Part shown: piece by piece, positions 25,636 through 35,054 of the stretch | Numbering within the stretch: position 1 is the stretch's first letter | How the letters are laid out: every line of letters starts with the position of its first letter | NCBI RefSeq assembly: GCF_003574965.1 | Contig: NZ_CP032317.1 | Location: 3,410,001-3,474,000, forward strand | Source: Hymenobacter oligotrophus | GTDB lineage: Bacteria; Bacteroidota; Bacteroidia; Cytophagales; Hymenobacteraceae | Length of the DNA stretch: 64,000 bases | Reading direction: 5' to 3' | Program-made: the position numbers and the translations under genes | The notes under the pieces: generated by a model | Seen by the model: only the letters and a program-made list of their open reading frames with translations | Databases searched by the model: none | Told to the model about the DNA's origin: nothing

Positions 25636-26079
25636 TTACACCCGCATGTGGTCGGGCCGGAACTGCTGTATCTGCTCGCGAATGGCACCGGGCGCGAGTT
25701 TCTGCTGAGCAGCAGCAGCGGCCAAGGTAGGCAGTTCGGCATCGGAGGCAAAGCGCAAAGAGAGTATCTGACCTAGGCTGAGCTGCTGCTCCAAGGGGCC
25801 GAAGCTCTGCTGCGTAAGCTCGAAGTAACGCTGGCGCACCTCGAGGCGGGCGATACGGTCTTGCAGCGTCAGGGCGTAGTGCTGGCGTAGCATCACCAGC
25901 GTCAGGAGCAGAATGATGGCCAGCGCCGCTATGCTGAACCACAACCGCGATTCATCGGAATCGGAACCTGCTACGGCCGCGTACCGGCGGCCCGTGTAAA
26001 AAGCCATTACCAAGGCGGCGGGCAGCAGCACAAAATGGTGCAGCCAGTAGTAGCGACGGGTAAAGCGGGCTTCGGCCAT
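25636..26079 (-). CDS. DUF6526 family two-helix membrane protein
   Basis: A 147-residue protein with an N-terminal RYYWLHHFVLLPAALVMAFY helix and a second helix SIAALAIILLLTLVMLR (about residues 48-64), then LQDRIARLEVRQRYFELTQQ, a segment conserved in the DUF6526 family of Bacteroidota. The C-terminal half is cytoplasmic and helical. Function unknown. It lies in a run of small minus-strand genes. Confidence 0.75.
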   Translation of the reverse strand: MAEARFTRRYYWLHHFVLLPAALVMAFYTGRRYAAVAGSDSDESRLWFSIAALAIILLLTLVMLRQHYALTLQDRIARLEVRQRYFELTQQSFGPLEQQLSLGQILSLRFASDAELPTLAAAAAQQKLAPGAIREQIQQFRPDHMRV

Positions 26080-26116
26080 GCGGAGCAGGTTGGTGGATTG
26101 GGAGCTTGATTAGAGA

Positions 26117-26398
26117 TTACGGATTGGTACGACGCTGGGCTTTTTCTTCGTCACGAGCGGCGCGTTCCCGTTCGCGGTCGAGGTTGTCCTTGGCTTTGTC
26201 GCGCTCTTTGCTGCCGGGCTTAGCCGTGGGCGAGTTGATTTGCGGCGCCGCCGAGGGCGTAGCCGTAGCAACGGGTGGCGCAGCAGCCGTGGGCGTGGCG
26301 GCCGGGCGGGTATCGGAGGTAGGCGGAACCACTTGGGCCGAAGCGGCAAAAGCCAGCAACAAGCCACCTAGGGTAAGAGCGCCGGTGATGAGTTTCAT
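26117..26398 (-). CDS. Small secreted Ala/Pro-rich protein with charged tail
   Basis: A 93-residue protein: signal peptide of about 21 residues (LLLAFAASAQ), a Pro/Ala/Thr-rich middle (TRPAATPTAAAPPVATATPS) and a very charged helical end (KERDKAKDNLDRERERAARD). It looks like a periplasmic disordered protein. No family recognised. Confidence 0.6.
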   Translation of the reverse strand: MKLITGALTLGGLLLAFAASAQVVPPTSDTRPAATPTAAAPPVATATPSAAPQINSPTAKPGSKERDKAKDNLDRERERAARDEEKAQRRTNP

Positions 26399-26464
26399 GG
26401 CAGTGGGGGAGGTAGGTATGCCATCAGTACGATACAGGAGCCGTGGCAGTTCCGCCTAGGTGGG

Positions 26465-27742
26465 TTAGCTCACCTCCAGGTAGTCGAGGTCTTTGCCATA
26501 ACTCTCGGGCAAAGTACTCACGGCCCAGAAGGCCACCAGTAGCGAAAGCACACCTACAACAGCGCCGCTACCAATGAGGTTGGGCGTGCCACTGGGGCCA
26601 GCCATTGCCGCCGCAATGCCGTTGAACAACGGTACCAAGCCTACTACCGAACCGCGCGCGAAGTTGGGGGCGGTGGTGGCTACCGTAGCGCGCAGGTTGG
26701 TGCCAAACTGCTCGGCCGCTACCGTTACAAACAAGGCCCAAAAGCCCACCGAAATGCCCAGCACGAAGCACACGGCATAGAATACCGTAGGCGAAGCACC
26801 CCGGATACCAAACAGGTACACCGCAATCAGCAAGCCGCACAACACCAAGAACAGCTGCAGCGCCCGGTTGCGGCTGCGCAACAGTTGGCTGATGGTGCCG
26901 CTGGCAAAGTCGCCGAATACGAGGCCGAAATAGCACCAGAACACCGCCAGGCCAGCCGTTACCTCGCCCTGAATACCTAGGGCGCGGCCAAACTCGGGCG
27001 CCAGCGTGATGAGGATGCCCACCACAAACCACAGCGGTACGCCAATCAGCAAGCACTTAATGTACTTAAGCAGGCGCGGGCCGTTGGTGAACAGGCTGAA
27101 GAAGTCGCCGCGGGCTACGCCTTGCTGCTTGGCCTGCTCGAACATGCCCGACTCGAACACGCTCACGCGCAGCACCAGCAAGGCCAAGCCCAAGCCGCCA
27201 CCCACGAAGTAGGCATTGCGCCAGCCCAGCACTTCGCCCACCCAGTAGGCCAGCATAGCGCCCGATACGCCCACAGTGGCGACAATCATTGTGCCATAGC
27301 CGCGCTTTTCTTTGGGCAGGGTTTCGGCTACCAGCGTAATGCCCGCACCCAGCTCGCCGGCCAGGCCAATGCCAGCAATCAGGCGCAGCCAAGCGTATTG
27401 GTCGATCGTCTGCACAAAGCCGTTGGCAATGTTGGCCAGCGAGTACAGCAAAATCGAGCCGAACAGCACCGACAGGCGCCCGCGCTTATCGCCCAGCACG
27501 CCCCACAAAATACCGCCCAGCAGCATGCCGCCCATCTGCATCGAAATGAGGTGGGTGCCTAGGTTGGTTACATCGGCCGCGGCTGTAATGCCTAGGTCCT
27601 TCAGGCTAGGCACGCGCACAATGCTGAACAGGATCAGATCGTAGATATCGACGAAGTAGCCAAGGGCGGCCACGACCACGGCAGCGCTGAGTAAGCCGGT
27701 TGTTTTGGGAGCAGAAGTTGGTGGGGTAGAGATGCGAGCCAT
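26465..27742 (-). CDS. MFS transporter, metabolite:H+ symporter type
   Basis: A 425-residue permease with 12 predicted helices. The inter-helix 2-3 loop has the MFS motif A-like GVLGDKRGRLSVLFG, and LPKEKRGYG stands in the loop after helix 4. The early VVAALGYFVDIYDLILFSIV segment, with a charged Asp pair in helix 1, is like that of organic acid/sugar:H+ symporters of the metabolite:H+ family. Helix 5 contains GWRNAYFVGGGLGLALL. The substrate cannot be read. Monocistronic on the minus strand. Confidence 0.85.
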   Translation of the reverse strand: MARISTPPTSAPKTTGLLSAAVVVAALGYFVDIYDLILFSIVRVPSLKDLGITAAADVTNLGTHLISMQMGGMLLGGILWGVLGDKRGRLSVLFGSILLYSLANIANGFVQTIDQYAWLRLIAGIGLAGELGAGITLVAETLPKEKRGYGTMIVATVGVSGAMLAYWVGEVLGWRNAYFVGGGLGLALLVLRVSVFESGMFEQAKQQGVARGDFFSLFTNGPRLLKYIKCLLIGVPLWFVVGILITLAPEFGRALGIQGEVTAGLAVFWCYFGLVFGDFASGTISQLLRSRNRALQLFLVLCGLLIAVYLFGIRGASPTVFYAVCFVLGISVGFWALFVTVAAEQFGTNLRATVATTAPNFARGSVVGLVPLFNGIAAAMAGPSGTPNLIGSGAVVGVLSLLVAFWAVSTLPESYGKDLDYLEVS

Positions 27743-27819
27743 ACGTAAACTGAGTGGAACTGCAGATTACGAAGATTTGGCTGGGTCGCAATGCGCACGC
27801 GGCGTCAGGCAGGCTTGGG

Positions 27820-28743
27820 CTAAGCGTCGCAGCTGGCGTGCGTGCAGGCGCCGGGCTCTATCTGCACCGTAATGTGGCCGATGTTGAACTCGTCTTGCAA
27901 CTGGTGCTGCAGCTCGTGCAGAAACTGGCTATCGGTACCGCTGGGGCGCACCAAGTGGGCGGTAAGGGCGGTGTCGCTGGTGCTGAGGGGCCAGATGTGC
28001 AGGTCGTGCACATCGGTTACGCCGGGCTGGGCCAGCAGGAAACGCCGCACTGCCATCGGATCGATGCCGTGGGGCACACCCTGCAGGCTCAGTTGCACCG
28101 TTTCGCGCAGCAAGCCCCACGAACTTACTGCTACTACGCCCAGGATGATAAAGCTAATAGCCGGATCGAGCCACAGCCAGCCCGTGAAATACACCAGCGC
28201 GCCGCCCACCACTACGCCCAACGATACCAGCGCATCGGTGAGCATGTGCAGGTAAGCGCCTCGGATGTTGGCGTCGCCCTGGTGCCCGCGGCTGAAAAGC
28301 CACGCCGTGAAGCCGTTGATAACAATGCCCACGCCGGCTAGCAGCATCACCACGGGCGCATTTACGGGCTCGGGGTGGCGCAGGTGGTTGATGGTGTCCC
28401 ACAGAATAGCACTTAGGGCCACGTACAACAAGGCCGCATTTAGCAAGGCCGCTTGTATGGAGGCGCTCTTCAGGCCGTAGGTGTAGCGCTCGGTGGTTGG
28501 CTGCTTACCTAGGCGGGTGGCACCCCAAGCCAGGGCCATGCTGAGCACATCGGAGAGGTTGTGGCCAGCGTCGGAAAGCAGCGCCGAGGAGTTGGCCCAC
28601 CAGCCGCCGGCAGCTTCGGCGGCCACAAACAGCAAATTCAGCCCAATGCCCCAGCCAAACGCCTTGCCGAAGTGGGCCGGCGCGTGGTGGTGATGGTGGT
28701 GTCCGTGGTGGTCGGCGGGGCCGTGCGAGTGGTGGTGTGCCAT
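27820..28743 (-). CDS. CDF family cation efflux protein
   Basis: A 307-residue Zn/Co/Cd exporter. It has six helices; the two ion-binding HxxxD-type sites are SDAGHNLSD in helix 2 and HMLTDALVS in helix 5. The N-terminus is an extreme His tract (MAHHHSHGPADHHGHHHHHH) that probably captures metal in the cytoplasm. The C-terminal domain from about residue 215 (VPHGIDPMAVRRFLLAQPGV, DVHDLHIWPLSTSD) is the usual metallochaperone-like fold, and the end has two more His and two Cys (GACTHASCDA). It closes a cluster with two TonB receptors, suggesting metal handling. Confidence 0.93.
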   Translation of the reverse strand: MAHHHSHGPADHHGHHHHHHAPAHFGKAFGWGIGLNLLFVAAEAAGGWWANSSALLSDAGHNLSDVLSMALAWGATRLGKQPTTERYTYGLKSASIQAALLNAALLYVALSAILWDTINHLRHPEPVNAPVVMLLAGVGIVINGFTAWLFSRGHQGDANIRGAYLHMLTDALVSLGVVVGGALVYFTGWLWLDPAISFIILGVVAVSSWGLLRETVQLSLQGVPHGIDPMAVRRFLLAQPGVTDVHDLHIWPLSTSDTALTAHLVRPSGTDSQFLHELQHQLQDEFNIGHITVQIEPGACTHASCDA

Positions 28744-28809
28744 GGCGGTAAAAGTACGGCCGGCACTACCCAGCCGGCCGTACGAAATTTCAACCGCAAC
28801 CGTGCAGAA

Positions 28810-31284
28810 TTAGTTGAATTGCAGCGGTACCAACAGCCTAAAGCTCACGTTGCGTCCCATGTTAAACACGCCCGTACGGCCTGTGGCGTTGTTCACGGCC
28901 GTGTACTTTAGGCGGCTAAGGTGGTGCTGATAGGCCACGTCGAATAGGTTGTTCACGCCAATCATCAGCGTAGCCACGGTGCGGCCTTTGCCGTTCGTTA
29001 CATCGGTGCCGGCCCCTAGGTTTACCAGGGTGTAGCTGGGCGTAGCAATTTCGGTTTCGAAAGCCGAGAAGATGCGGTTCTGCGCAAAGTTGTGCTCCAC
29101 GCCGGCGCGGGCGTACACGTTGGCCACGCGGCTGATGGCGCCCACTTTGCGGAAGTTCACGCGAAGCTCCGACTGCAGGCGGTCGGCGGGGGTAAAGGGC
29201 AGCCACCGCTCACCCTCGGCCTGGCCTAGGCGGCGGGCCCGCACCATCGAGAAGGTGTTCTCGAAGTGCAGCCAATCGAGCGGGTGCGGGTGCAGGTCGA
29301 TGCTGACTTCGCCGCCGTAGAGGTTGGCTTTGCCTTGCCCGTACACAAACACCCGGAACTCTTCGCCGTCCTGCGTCAGCACCGAGTCTTGGCCGGCGGC
29401 GTTGCCGATGCGGCGCGGGAAGATGAAGTTGCGAATGCGGTTGTCGAACGCATCAACGCTGAACGTAACGTGGTCGGTGTTGATGCTGAAGCCTAGGTCG
29501 GCTTGGCGGCTGGTTTCGGCTTGCAGGTTCGGGTCGCCGATTTCGTAGCGCGTGGTGCCCTCGTGCACGCCGTTGGAGGCCAGCTCGGCAATGTTGGGCG
29601 CCCGAAAGCCGCGCGAAAGGTTGGCTTTCAGCACCAATTGCTCGGAGGCATTAAACGCCCCGCCCGCGCTGCCCGACCAATTGCGGTAGGTATTCTCGAA
29701 GGCCAAAAACTTGGCTTCGGCCGCGGGCGCATCGGGCGTGGTGGGCTGCCCGGACGCGTTGAGCCACAACGCGTCGCTGGTGATGTGGCGCTCGTCGTAG
29801 CGCAGGCCGCCGCTCAGGTCGAGCTTACCGAGGGTGCGCTTTGTTACGCCAAACACGCCGCCATCGAACAGCCGGTAAGCCGGTATCAGAAACTCCTCGC
29901 CCAGGTTCTGGTTTTCCTGGCGCATGCCGCTCAAGCCCACGGTGGTGGTCCAGCCCCGCAGCTCGGGCAAAAAGTAGCGCGCGGCGTAGTCGAGGGTGCG
30001 CAGCTGAAAGTACAGCGAAGGCTCGTTGGGGGCCAACACCTCACCAAACTCGCGGCGCAGGTTTTGCTGCCAGCCCACGTTCAGCGTCAGCCGCGACTGA
30101 CCTAGGATGAAGTTGTTGTCGGTGCCGATGCGCAGGTGGTTTACGCGCTGGCCGGGCACGTACACGTCGTAGCCGCGCAGGTCGCGGTCGGTTACGGGTA
30201 CTTCATCGATGCCAGACGCGGAGAGGGTGTTGGGTACCAGCTTCAAAAACTCGCCGGTTTGCTCGTCCCGCTCGCCCTCAATCAGCCCCAATACTTGGTT
30301 GAAGGAGGTAAACGTAAGGTGCGAGTAGCCCCAGCTTTTATTCAGCCCCACGTAGCCGCTGCCGTCGATTTCGCGAAACGCCGAGTTGTACACCGGGCCG
30401 TCGTAGCGGTTGCGGTAGGGGGCGGCGCGCTTGCTGGTGCCGCGCACCATCCAGTTCAGGCCTTGGCGGTTGCCGGCCGTCATCAGCGAGTAGACCTGCT
30501 GGCGGTTGTTGGTTTGGTAGTTGGCCATCAGCGAACCGATGATTTTGCCTTCCTCCACCGGGTCGGGGGCCACAAAGTTTACTACGCCGGCCATGCCATC
30601 GGAGCCGTAGAGCAACGAGCCCGGGCCCTTGATGATTTCGGCCCGGTCAACAGAATACTCGTCGAGTTCGATGCCGTGCTCATCGCCCCACTGCTGGCCC
30701 TCTTGCTTGGCGCCGTTGTTGAGCGTGATGACGCGGTTGGCGCTTAGGCCCCGGATAACGGGCTTGCTGATGGCCGCGCCGGTGGTTATTTGGTTGACGC
30801 CGGGCGTGCGGGCAATGGCATCGATAATATTGGAGCTGGCGTGCTGATCGAGCTCGGCGCGGTCGAGCACGGTGGTGGGCACCGGCGAGCGGCGCAGCTC
30901 CGTAGAGGCCGATACGCCGGTAATCACGATTTGGCCGATTTCGGTAGCGGTGGGGCTGAGGGCCAGCTCCAGCGGTTGGCCGCTGCCGGTATCCACGGTG
31001 CGCACCAGCGTGCCGTAACCCAGGGAGCGTACTTGCACCAAAAAGCGGCCGCGCGGTAAGTTGCCGAAGCTAAAACGCCCGTCGGCATCGGCCACGGTGC
31101 TTTGCTTCAGATCGGGAAATACCACCACGGCGCCGGGCAACGGCTGTTGCGTAGGAGCATCGAGCACGCGGCCCACCACGGCTGCTGTAGCCGGAGCTGC
31201 TGTGCGCGGCCGGCGCGGCGAAGGGGTTTGGGCCTGCGCCGTGGCCGCCAGCAAAAGCGCTGCGGCCAGCAATAAACGAGACAT
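28810..31284 (-). CDS. TonB-dependent receptor 1 (metal or siderophore type)
   Basis: An 824-residue outer-membrane receptor. Signal peptide of about 19 residues; a carboxypeptidase-like regulatory domain at about 33-115 (GRVLDAPTQQPLPGAVVVF, FSFGNLPRGRFLVQVRSLGY); a plug with SPVPTTVLDRAELDQHAS, TPGVNQITTGAAISKPVIRG and GPGSLLYGSDGMAGVVNFV; then a 22-strand barrel ending in FRLLVPLQFN. The ATG at 31284 starts the signal peptide. The plug's QEGQQWGDEHGIELDEYSVD is nearly repeated in receptor 2. It lies between the CDF exporter and a lipoprotein gene. Confidence 0.93.
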   Translation of the reverse strand: MSRLLLAAALLLAATAQAQTPSPRRPRTAAPATAAVVGRVLDAPTQQPLPGAVVVFPDLKQSTVADADGRFSFGNLPRGRFLVQVRSLGYGTLVRTVDTGSGQPLELALSPTATEIGQIVITGVSASTELRRSPVPTTVLDRAELDQHASSNIIDAIARTPGVNQITTGAAISKPVIRGLSANRVITLNNGAKQEGQQWGDEHGIELDEYSVDRAEIIKGPGSLLYGSDGMAGVVNFVAPDPVEEGKIIGSLMANYQTNNRQQVYSLMTAGNRQGLNWMVRGTSKRAAPYRNRYDGPVYNSAFREIDGSGYVGLNKSWGYSHLTFTSFNQVLGLIEGERDEQTGEFLKLVPNTLSASGIDEVPVTDRDLRGYDVYVPGQRVNHLRIGTDNNFILGQSRLTLNVGWQQNLRREFGEVLAPNEPSLYFQLRTLDYAARYFLPELRGWTTTVGLSGMRQENQNLGEEFLIPAYRLFDGGVFGVTKRTLGKLDLSGGLRYDERHITSDALWLNASGQPTTPDAPAAEAKFLAFENTYRNWSGSAGGAFNASEQLVLKANLSRGFRAPNIAELASNGVHEGTTRYEIGDPNLQAETSRQADLGFSINTDHVTFSVDAFDNRIRNFIFPRRIGNAAGQDSVLTQDGEEFRVFVYGQGKANLYGGEVSIDLHPHPLDWLHFENTFSMVRARRLGQAEGERWLPFTPADRLQSELRVNFRKVGAISRVANVYARAGVEHNFAQNRIFSAFETEIATPSYTLVNLGAGTDVTNGKGRTVATLMIGVNNLFDVAYQHHLSRLKYTAVNNATGRTGVFNMGRNVSFRLLVPLQFN

Positions 31285-31350
31285 AAGCGGAGCTAAACGA
31301 ACGGGGGAGGTGGCGAATGAACGAAGAAACAATGTTTAGGATGCACCCTC

Positions 31351-31380
31351 AAAAGAAAACACCGGCCACAAGCCGGTGCT
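31351..31380 (-). terminator. Terminator between the lipoprotein gene and receptor 1
   Basis: CACCGGC (31360-31366) pairs with GCCGGTG (31372-31378); on the minus strand it is followed by TTTTCTTTT, so it would end transcription from the lipoprotein gene before receptor 1. The rest of the 316-base gap 31285-31600 has one CCTAGG and an AT-rich region near 31380-31520, where the receptor promoter should lie. I see no riboswitch. Confidence 0.65.
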
Positions 31381-31600
31381 TTCCCCCTATTTCTCCATAA
31401 CCAAACCAAATGGAGAGAAAAAACGCGGGCCGCGCGAAGCCGCCCAATCTTATGCTTCGTGATTAAGAGCAGTACCTAGGCGCTACAGTTGTCAAAAGCC
31501 ATTTTTTTCTTTGATGATGGCAATAACGCAAATTTGCTCAGGCCTCGACTACAGGGTGTGGTGCAACCAGCACTTGAGGCGCCAGTAGCAAACAGCGTAC

Positions 31601-32158
31601 TTACTGAACGGTTACCGGGAAGGTCACGTCGGCGTCGGTCGAGCCTAGGTCGGGCTGGCCGTTTTTGTTGTCGGGCTGGTGACGCAGCACCACCTTAAGC
31701 GTGCCGGTGGCGGCGGTGGTGGTTTGCACGCGCGTAGCCAGGCCAACTTCCAGGTTGTTTTTGTCGCGGTCGGTGCGGGTTACCGTAAGCAGGTTGGCCG
31801 GCGCCGGGGTGTACACCACCAAGTGCTCGTCGTTTTCGGCCTGCACCTCGGCGGTAATGTTGCCGGCCGGGTTTTTCGATTCGTCGAGGAAAGACAGCGC
31901 ACCCGTGTAGGTGGTGTTGGGCGCCAAGCGCAGCGTGCCGATGGTGGGGGCGTTGCCGCCGGCGCCATCGAGGTCTTTCCACTCCACCGTTACGGCCTGG
32001 CCACCGCCCGTGGTGGGCGTAAGGGTGTAGCGCACCGTAGTAATCAGCTCGTTCTCATCGTCGGGCTCCGGCTCATCGTCGTTGCCGCAACCAGCTAGCA
32101 ACAAAGGGGCAACAAACAGCACCGCGGCGAGGTAGGGGCGGAAAAGTGTGGTTTTCAT
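31601..32158 (-). CDS. Lipoprotein between two TonB receptors
   Basis: A 185-residue protein with lipobox LLAGC (Cys24) and a very acidic start (GNDDEPEPDDENE), then an all-strand domain (YTLTPTTGGGQAVTVEWKDL, LKVVLRHQPDNKNGQPDL). The acidic segment could bind divalent metal. Small beta-rich lipoproteins next to TonB receptors are common in Bacteroidota, often called 'type 1 periplasmic binding fold' in databases. It probably sits on the outer membrane beside receptor 1 or 2 as a ligand-binding partner; no biochemical function is known. Confidence 0.75.
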   Translation of the reverse strand: MKTTLFRPYLAAVLFVAPLLLAGCGNDDEPEPDDENELITTVRYTLTPTTGGGQAVTVEWKDLDGAGGNAPTIGTLRLAPNTTYTGALSFLDESKNPAGNITAEVQAENDEHLVVYTPAPANLLTVTRTDRDKNNLEVGLATRVQTTTAATGTLKVVLRHQPDNKNGQPDLGSTDADVTFPVTVQ

Positions 32159-32188
32159 GAGGGTGTGGATGAAGTGGTTTGTAAAAGG

Positions 32189-34591
32189 TTAGTTGGCCGA
32201 AGCGCGCCGGCCGAAATTCAAGGGTGCTTGCAGCCGCAGCGTGATGTTGCGGCCCATGTCGTCGGCGAAATAGCGGAAGCGGTTGAGGTACTCGCGGTAC
32301 CGTTCGTTCAGCAGGTTGGTGCCCGTTAGGCTAAGCTGCACCGGCACACCGCCTAGGTGCACGGTGGCGCCTACCTCGGCCCCGAGCAAGCCGTAGCCAT
32401 CGGGGGCGGGTAGGGGGTCGTAAAGGGCGCTGGGCACGCGCGTTTGGCGGCGGGTAGCACCTAGGGTTAGCTGCGCGAAACGTTGGGTGAGGCGGGCAGC
32501 GGGGCGGCCGGCCCACTCGCGGCGCACGGCCAGCTCAAAACGGTCGGCTGGTACGTACACCAAGTAATCATCGAGCCGCAGGTTGCGGGCCCGCACCAGC
32601 GCCGCTTTGCCACTCACAAGCCATCCCGCAGCCGGCGTGTAAGCTAGCGAAGCATCGAGCCCGCGGAACACGGCATCGGTTTGCTGGTAGCGCCACGGCC
32701 GAAACACGCCCTGAATGGTGGTTACCGGCTGCCCGATTACTTGGTAGATGTACCCGTCGATGTGGTTCTGGTACACCGTCAGCTCGCCGTTCAGGCGCGG
32801 GTTGGCGTGCAGCGTAGCAGTAAGGTTCAGGTTGCGGGCGGTTTCGGGCTGCAGTTGCGGCGCCCCGGCTGGGCGCGCTACGTCGTAGCCTTCCTCGTAC
32901 AAGCCGTTGTGCACGCCCTGCGCGTACCGCTCGTTGGGGGCGGGGGCCCGGCGCACCAGCGCGGCATCGGCCCGCAGCGTAAAGTGCGGCGACACCTCGT
33001 ACACGGCGCCCAGCGAGGCCGAGGGCGTCCAGAATTGAAAGCGCTGCCGCTCCACCCCGTAAAACAAGCTCGAATCGGCCGCGAAACCCCGGATAAGGCG
33101 TTTGGTGGCTAGGTCGCGGCGGTCGAGGCGCACCCCGGCCTCCAGCGTCAGCTGCTCGTGCTGCCACCGCTCAATAGCAAAAGCGCCGCCCACCCAGTTG
33201 TTGTAGAACGGGATGAACTGCCGGCTGCCCGGCGCGTAGCGGTTGTGCTGGTAAGTGCCGCTCAGCCCCACGGTACCGCTGAAGTTGCCTAGGTGCGGGT
33301 GCTCCCAAGCCACATCGGCCGTGGTGGTGTAGTTGAGGTAGCTGAGCTGGGGCAGGTTTTTGCGGCCGGCCGCGCTGCCGCTTCGCACCACATCGTACTC
33401 GTCGCGGTAGTCTTGCTGATGCGCTAGCGTGGCCGTAAGCTTTCCGCCGTGCCCGGTTTTCACAAAGCCCGTCAGCTTGGCCAAATCGTGGCGCACCTGC
33501 TGGTACGGCCGCGCAATGTTGTAGCCGAACGAACCCAGCCCTACGGGCCGCCCGCGCTCGGTGGCGGTTTGCAAATCGGCGAGGTTGCCCACAATGGCCG
33601 CCTGCAAAATGCCCATGCGCGCGTTGAACTGGCTGTAGAACACCTCCAGGCCATAGCTATCCTTGCGCCAACCTAGGGCGGCCGCAAAGTTTCGCTCGCG
33701 GTAAGCAGTGTTCTCGAGCCAATAATCGGGCGTGCGGGTGTTGCCGGCTTGCTTTAGGGTGCCCTGCACGCGCCAACTCAGGGCCGGCAAGCGGCGCAAA
33801 TTGCCCTCAACGGTGGTGGCCACGGTAGCCAGGCCGTTGTTGCTGGCGCCCACCAAGTTCAGCTCGGCGCCCACGCCGGCCGAGTCGCGCAGGGGCTTGG
33901 GTTGCACCAGCACCACGCCGCCCACGGCATCGGAGCCGTAGCGCACGCCGGCGGCGCCTTTCACCACCGTCAGCTCGGAGGCCACAAACGGGTCGATTTC
34001 GGGGCCGTGCTCCTGGCCCCATTGCTGGCCCTCTTGCCGCACGCCGTTGTTCATGATGGCCACGCGGTTGGAGTGCAAGCCGTGGATGATCGGTTTGAAC
34101 ACACTTGGCCCCGTTTGGATGGCCGATACCCCGGCAATCTTTTGCAGCGCTTCGCCTAGGGCCTGGCCCCGTGTGGCTTGCAGCGCTTGCCCTGCGAGCG
34201 TGCCAGCCGCCTGCGTTTGCGGCCCAACCACCCGTTCGCCGCGCACCACGGCGCTCCGCAGCTTGATAGCGCTTGGGTGCAGGGCGAAGTTGCGCACGGT
34301 GGCAGCACCCACGCGCAGCTCGGCCTCTTCGGCTTCGTAACCCACGAAGCGAACCTGCACCCGGTAAGCACCGGCGCACACATGAAAATGAAAGTGGCCT
34401 TCCGAATCGGCTTGGGTGGCTTCCTGCGTGGGTAGCAATACTACCGTGGCGCCTGCCAGCCCTTCGCCCGATTCATGGTCCGTTACGCGGCCGGCCAACG
34501 GCAAGGTGCACGTGCTTTGGGCAGCAGCCGCACAGGCTACACCCCAGCACAGCCCCGCCCAAAGCAGGACCGCCGCAAGGCGGAAAAGCAT
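32189..34591 (-). CDS. TonB-dependent receptor 2
   Basis: An 800-residue outer-membrane receptor with a signal peptide (ends ACAAAAQS), a carboxypeptidase-like domain (AGRVTDHESGEGLAGATVVL, CAGAYRVQVRFVGYEAEE) and a plug with QKIAGVSAIQTGPSVFKPII, NGVRQEGQQWGQEHGPEIDP and GSDAVGGVVLV, followed by the barrel ending ITLRLQAPLNF. The carboxypeptidase-like domain contains an extra Cys. It starts 31 bases upstream of the lipoprotein gene and forms an operon with it. The near-identical QEGQQWG-EHG plug loop in receptors 1 and 2 says they are paralogues, possibly with related ligands. Confidence 0.93.
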   Translation of the reverse strand: MLFRLAAVLLWAGLCWGVACAAAAQSTCTLPLAGRVTDHESGEGLAGATVVLLPTQEATQADSEGHFHFHVCAGAYRVQVRFVGYEAEEAELRVGAATVRNFALHPSAIKLRSAVVRGERVVGPQTQAAGTLAGQALQATRGQALGEALQKIAGVSAIQTGPSVFKPIIHGLHSNRVAIMNNGVRQEGQQWGQEHGPEIDPFVASELTVVKGAAGVRYGSDAVGGVVLVQPKPLRDSAGVGAELNLVGASNNGLATVATTVEGNLRRLPALSWRVQGTLKQAGNTRTPDYWLENTAYRERNFAAALGWRKDSYGLEVFYSQFNARMGILQAAIVGNLADLQTATERGRPVGLGSFGYNIARPYQQVRHDLAKLTGFVKTGHGGKLTATLAHQQDYRDEYDVVRSGSAAGRKNLPQLSYLNYTTTADVAWEHPHLGNFSGTVGLSGTYQHNRYAPGSRQFIPFYNNWVGGAFAIERWQHEQLTLEAGVRLDRRDLATKRLIRGFAADSSLFYGVERQRFQFWTPSASLGAVYEVSPHFTLRADAALVRRAPAPNERYAQGVHNGLYEEGYDVARPAGAPQLQPETARNLNLTATLHANPRLNGELTVYQNHIDGYIYQVIGQPVTTIQGVFRPWRYQQTDAVFRGLDASLAYTPAAGWLVSGKAALVRARNLRLDDYLVYVPADRFELAVRREWAGRPAARLTQRFAQLTLGATRRQTRVPSALYDPLPAPDGYGLLGAEVGATVHLGGVPVQLSLTGTNLLNERYREYLNRFRYFADDMGRNITLRLQAPLNFGRRASAN

Positions 34592-34718
34592 GAAGTAGGA
34601 GGAAAGATGCCCGAATACTAAACAGGGGGCTGTGCACGTGGCTGCTACCGCCGCTAGGGTAGCTTAGGTGCACAGCACACCTAGGCCCAGCTGCTCGGCA
34701 GCCTGGGCACTCAGTAAA

Positions 34719-35054
34719 TTAGGCGCAAGCCGGCGGGCCTCGGAGGTACGCCGTCGCGGGCGTGGCGCTTTCCCAAACCGAGTACTGCAGCGCGGCTTTC
34801 AGCGGCGCGTAGCGGTGTACTACCGGTTGCAGCACCAGCTCCGGCGTGGGCTGGAACGGCACGTCGAACAAGTGGTCGACGGGGCAGTGCTGGTGCTTGG
34901 CCGTGAGCAGGGCTTTGTAGCCACGGCCGGTGTGGGCGGCTTCCTTCTCGGTGTGCTGGTGGCGGTGCAACGCCAGTATAGCCGACTCCGGCAGCAGCAC
35001 CCGCACGAAGCAGAGCAGCAGCAGAATGGCCAACTGAGAACGGAGTGCACGCAT
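34719..35054 (-). CDS. Secreted His-containing small protein upstream of receptor 2
   Basis: A 111-residue protein with a signal peptide or N-terminal helix (LAILLLLCFVRVLLPESAIL), then HRHQHTEKEAAHTG, then KHQHCPVDHLFDVPFQP and a mostly polar tail. Two His-rich motifs plus a Cys-Pro-x-Asp-His motif make a metal-binding patch. Placed directly upstream of receptor 2 on the same strand, with 127 bases between, it is likely a periplasmic metal carrier or sensor for the receptor locus. I know of similar small proteins in other Bacteroidota but not of any function. Confidence 0.65.
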   Translation of the reverse strand: MRALRSQLAILLLLCFVRVLLPESAILALHRHQHTEKEAAHTGRGYKALLTAKHQHCPVDHLFDVPFQPTPELVLQPVVHRYAPLKAALQYSVWESATPATAYLRGPPACA

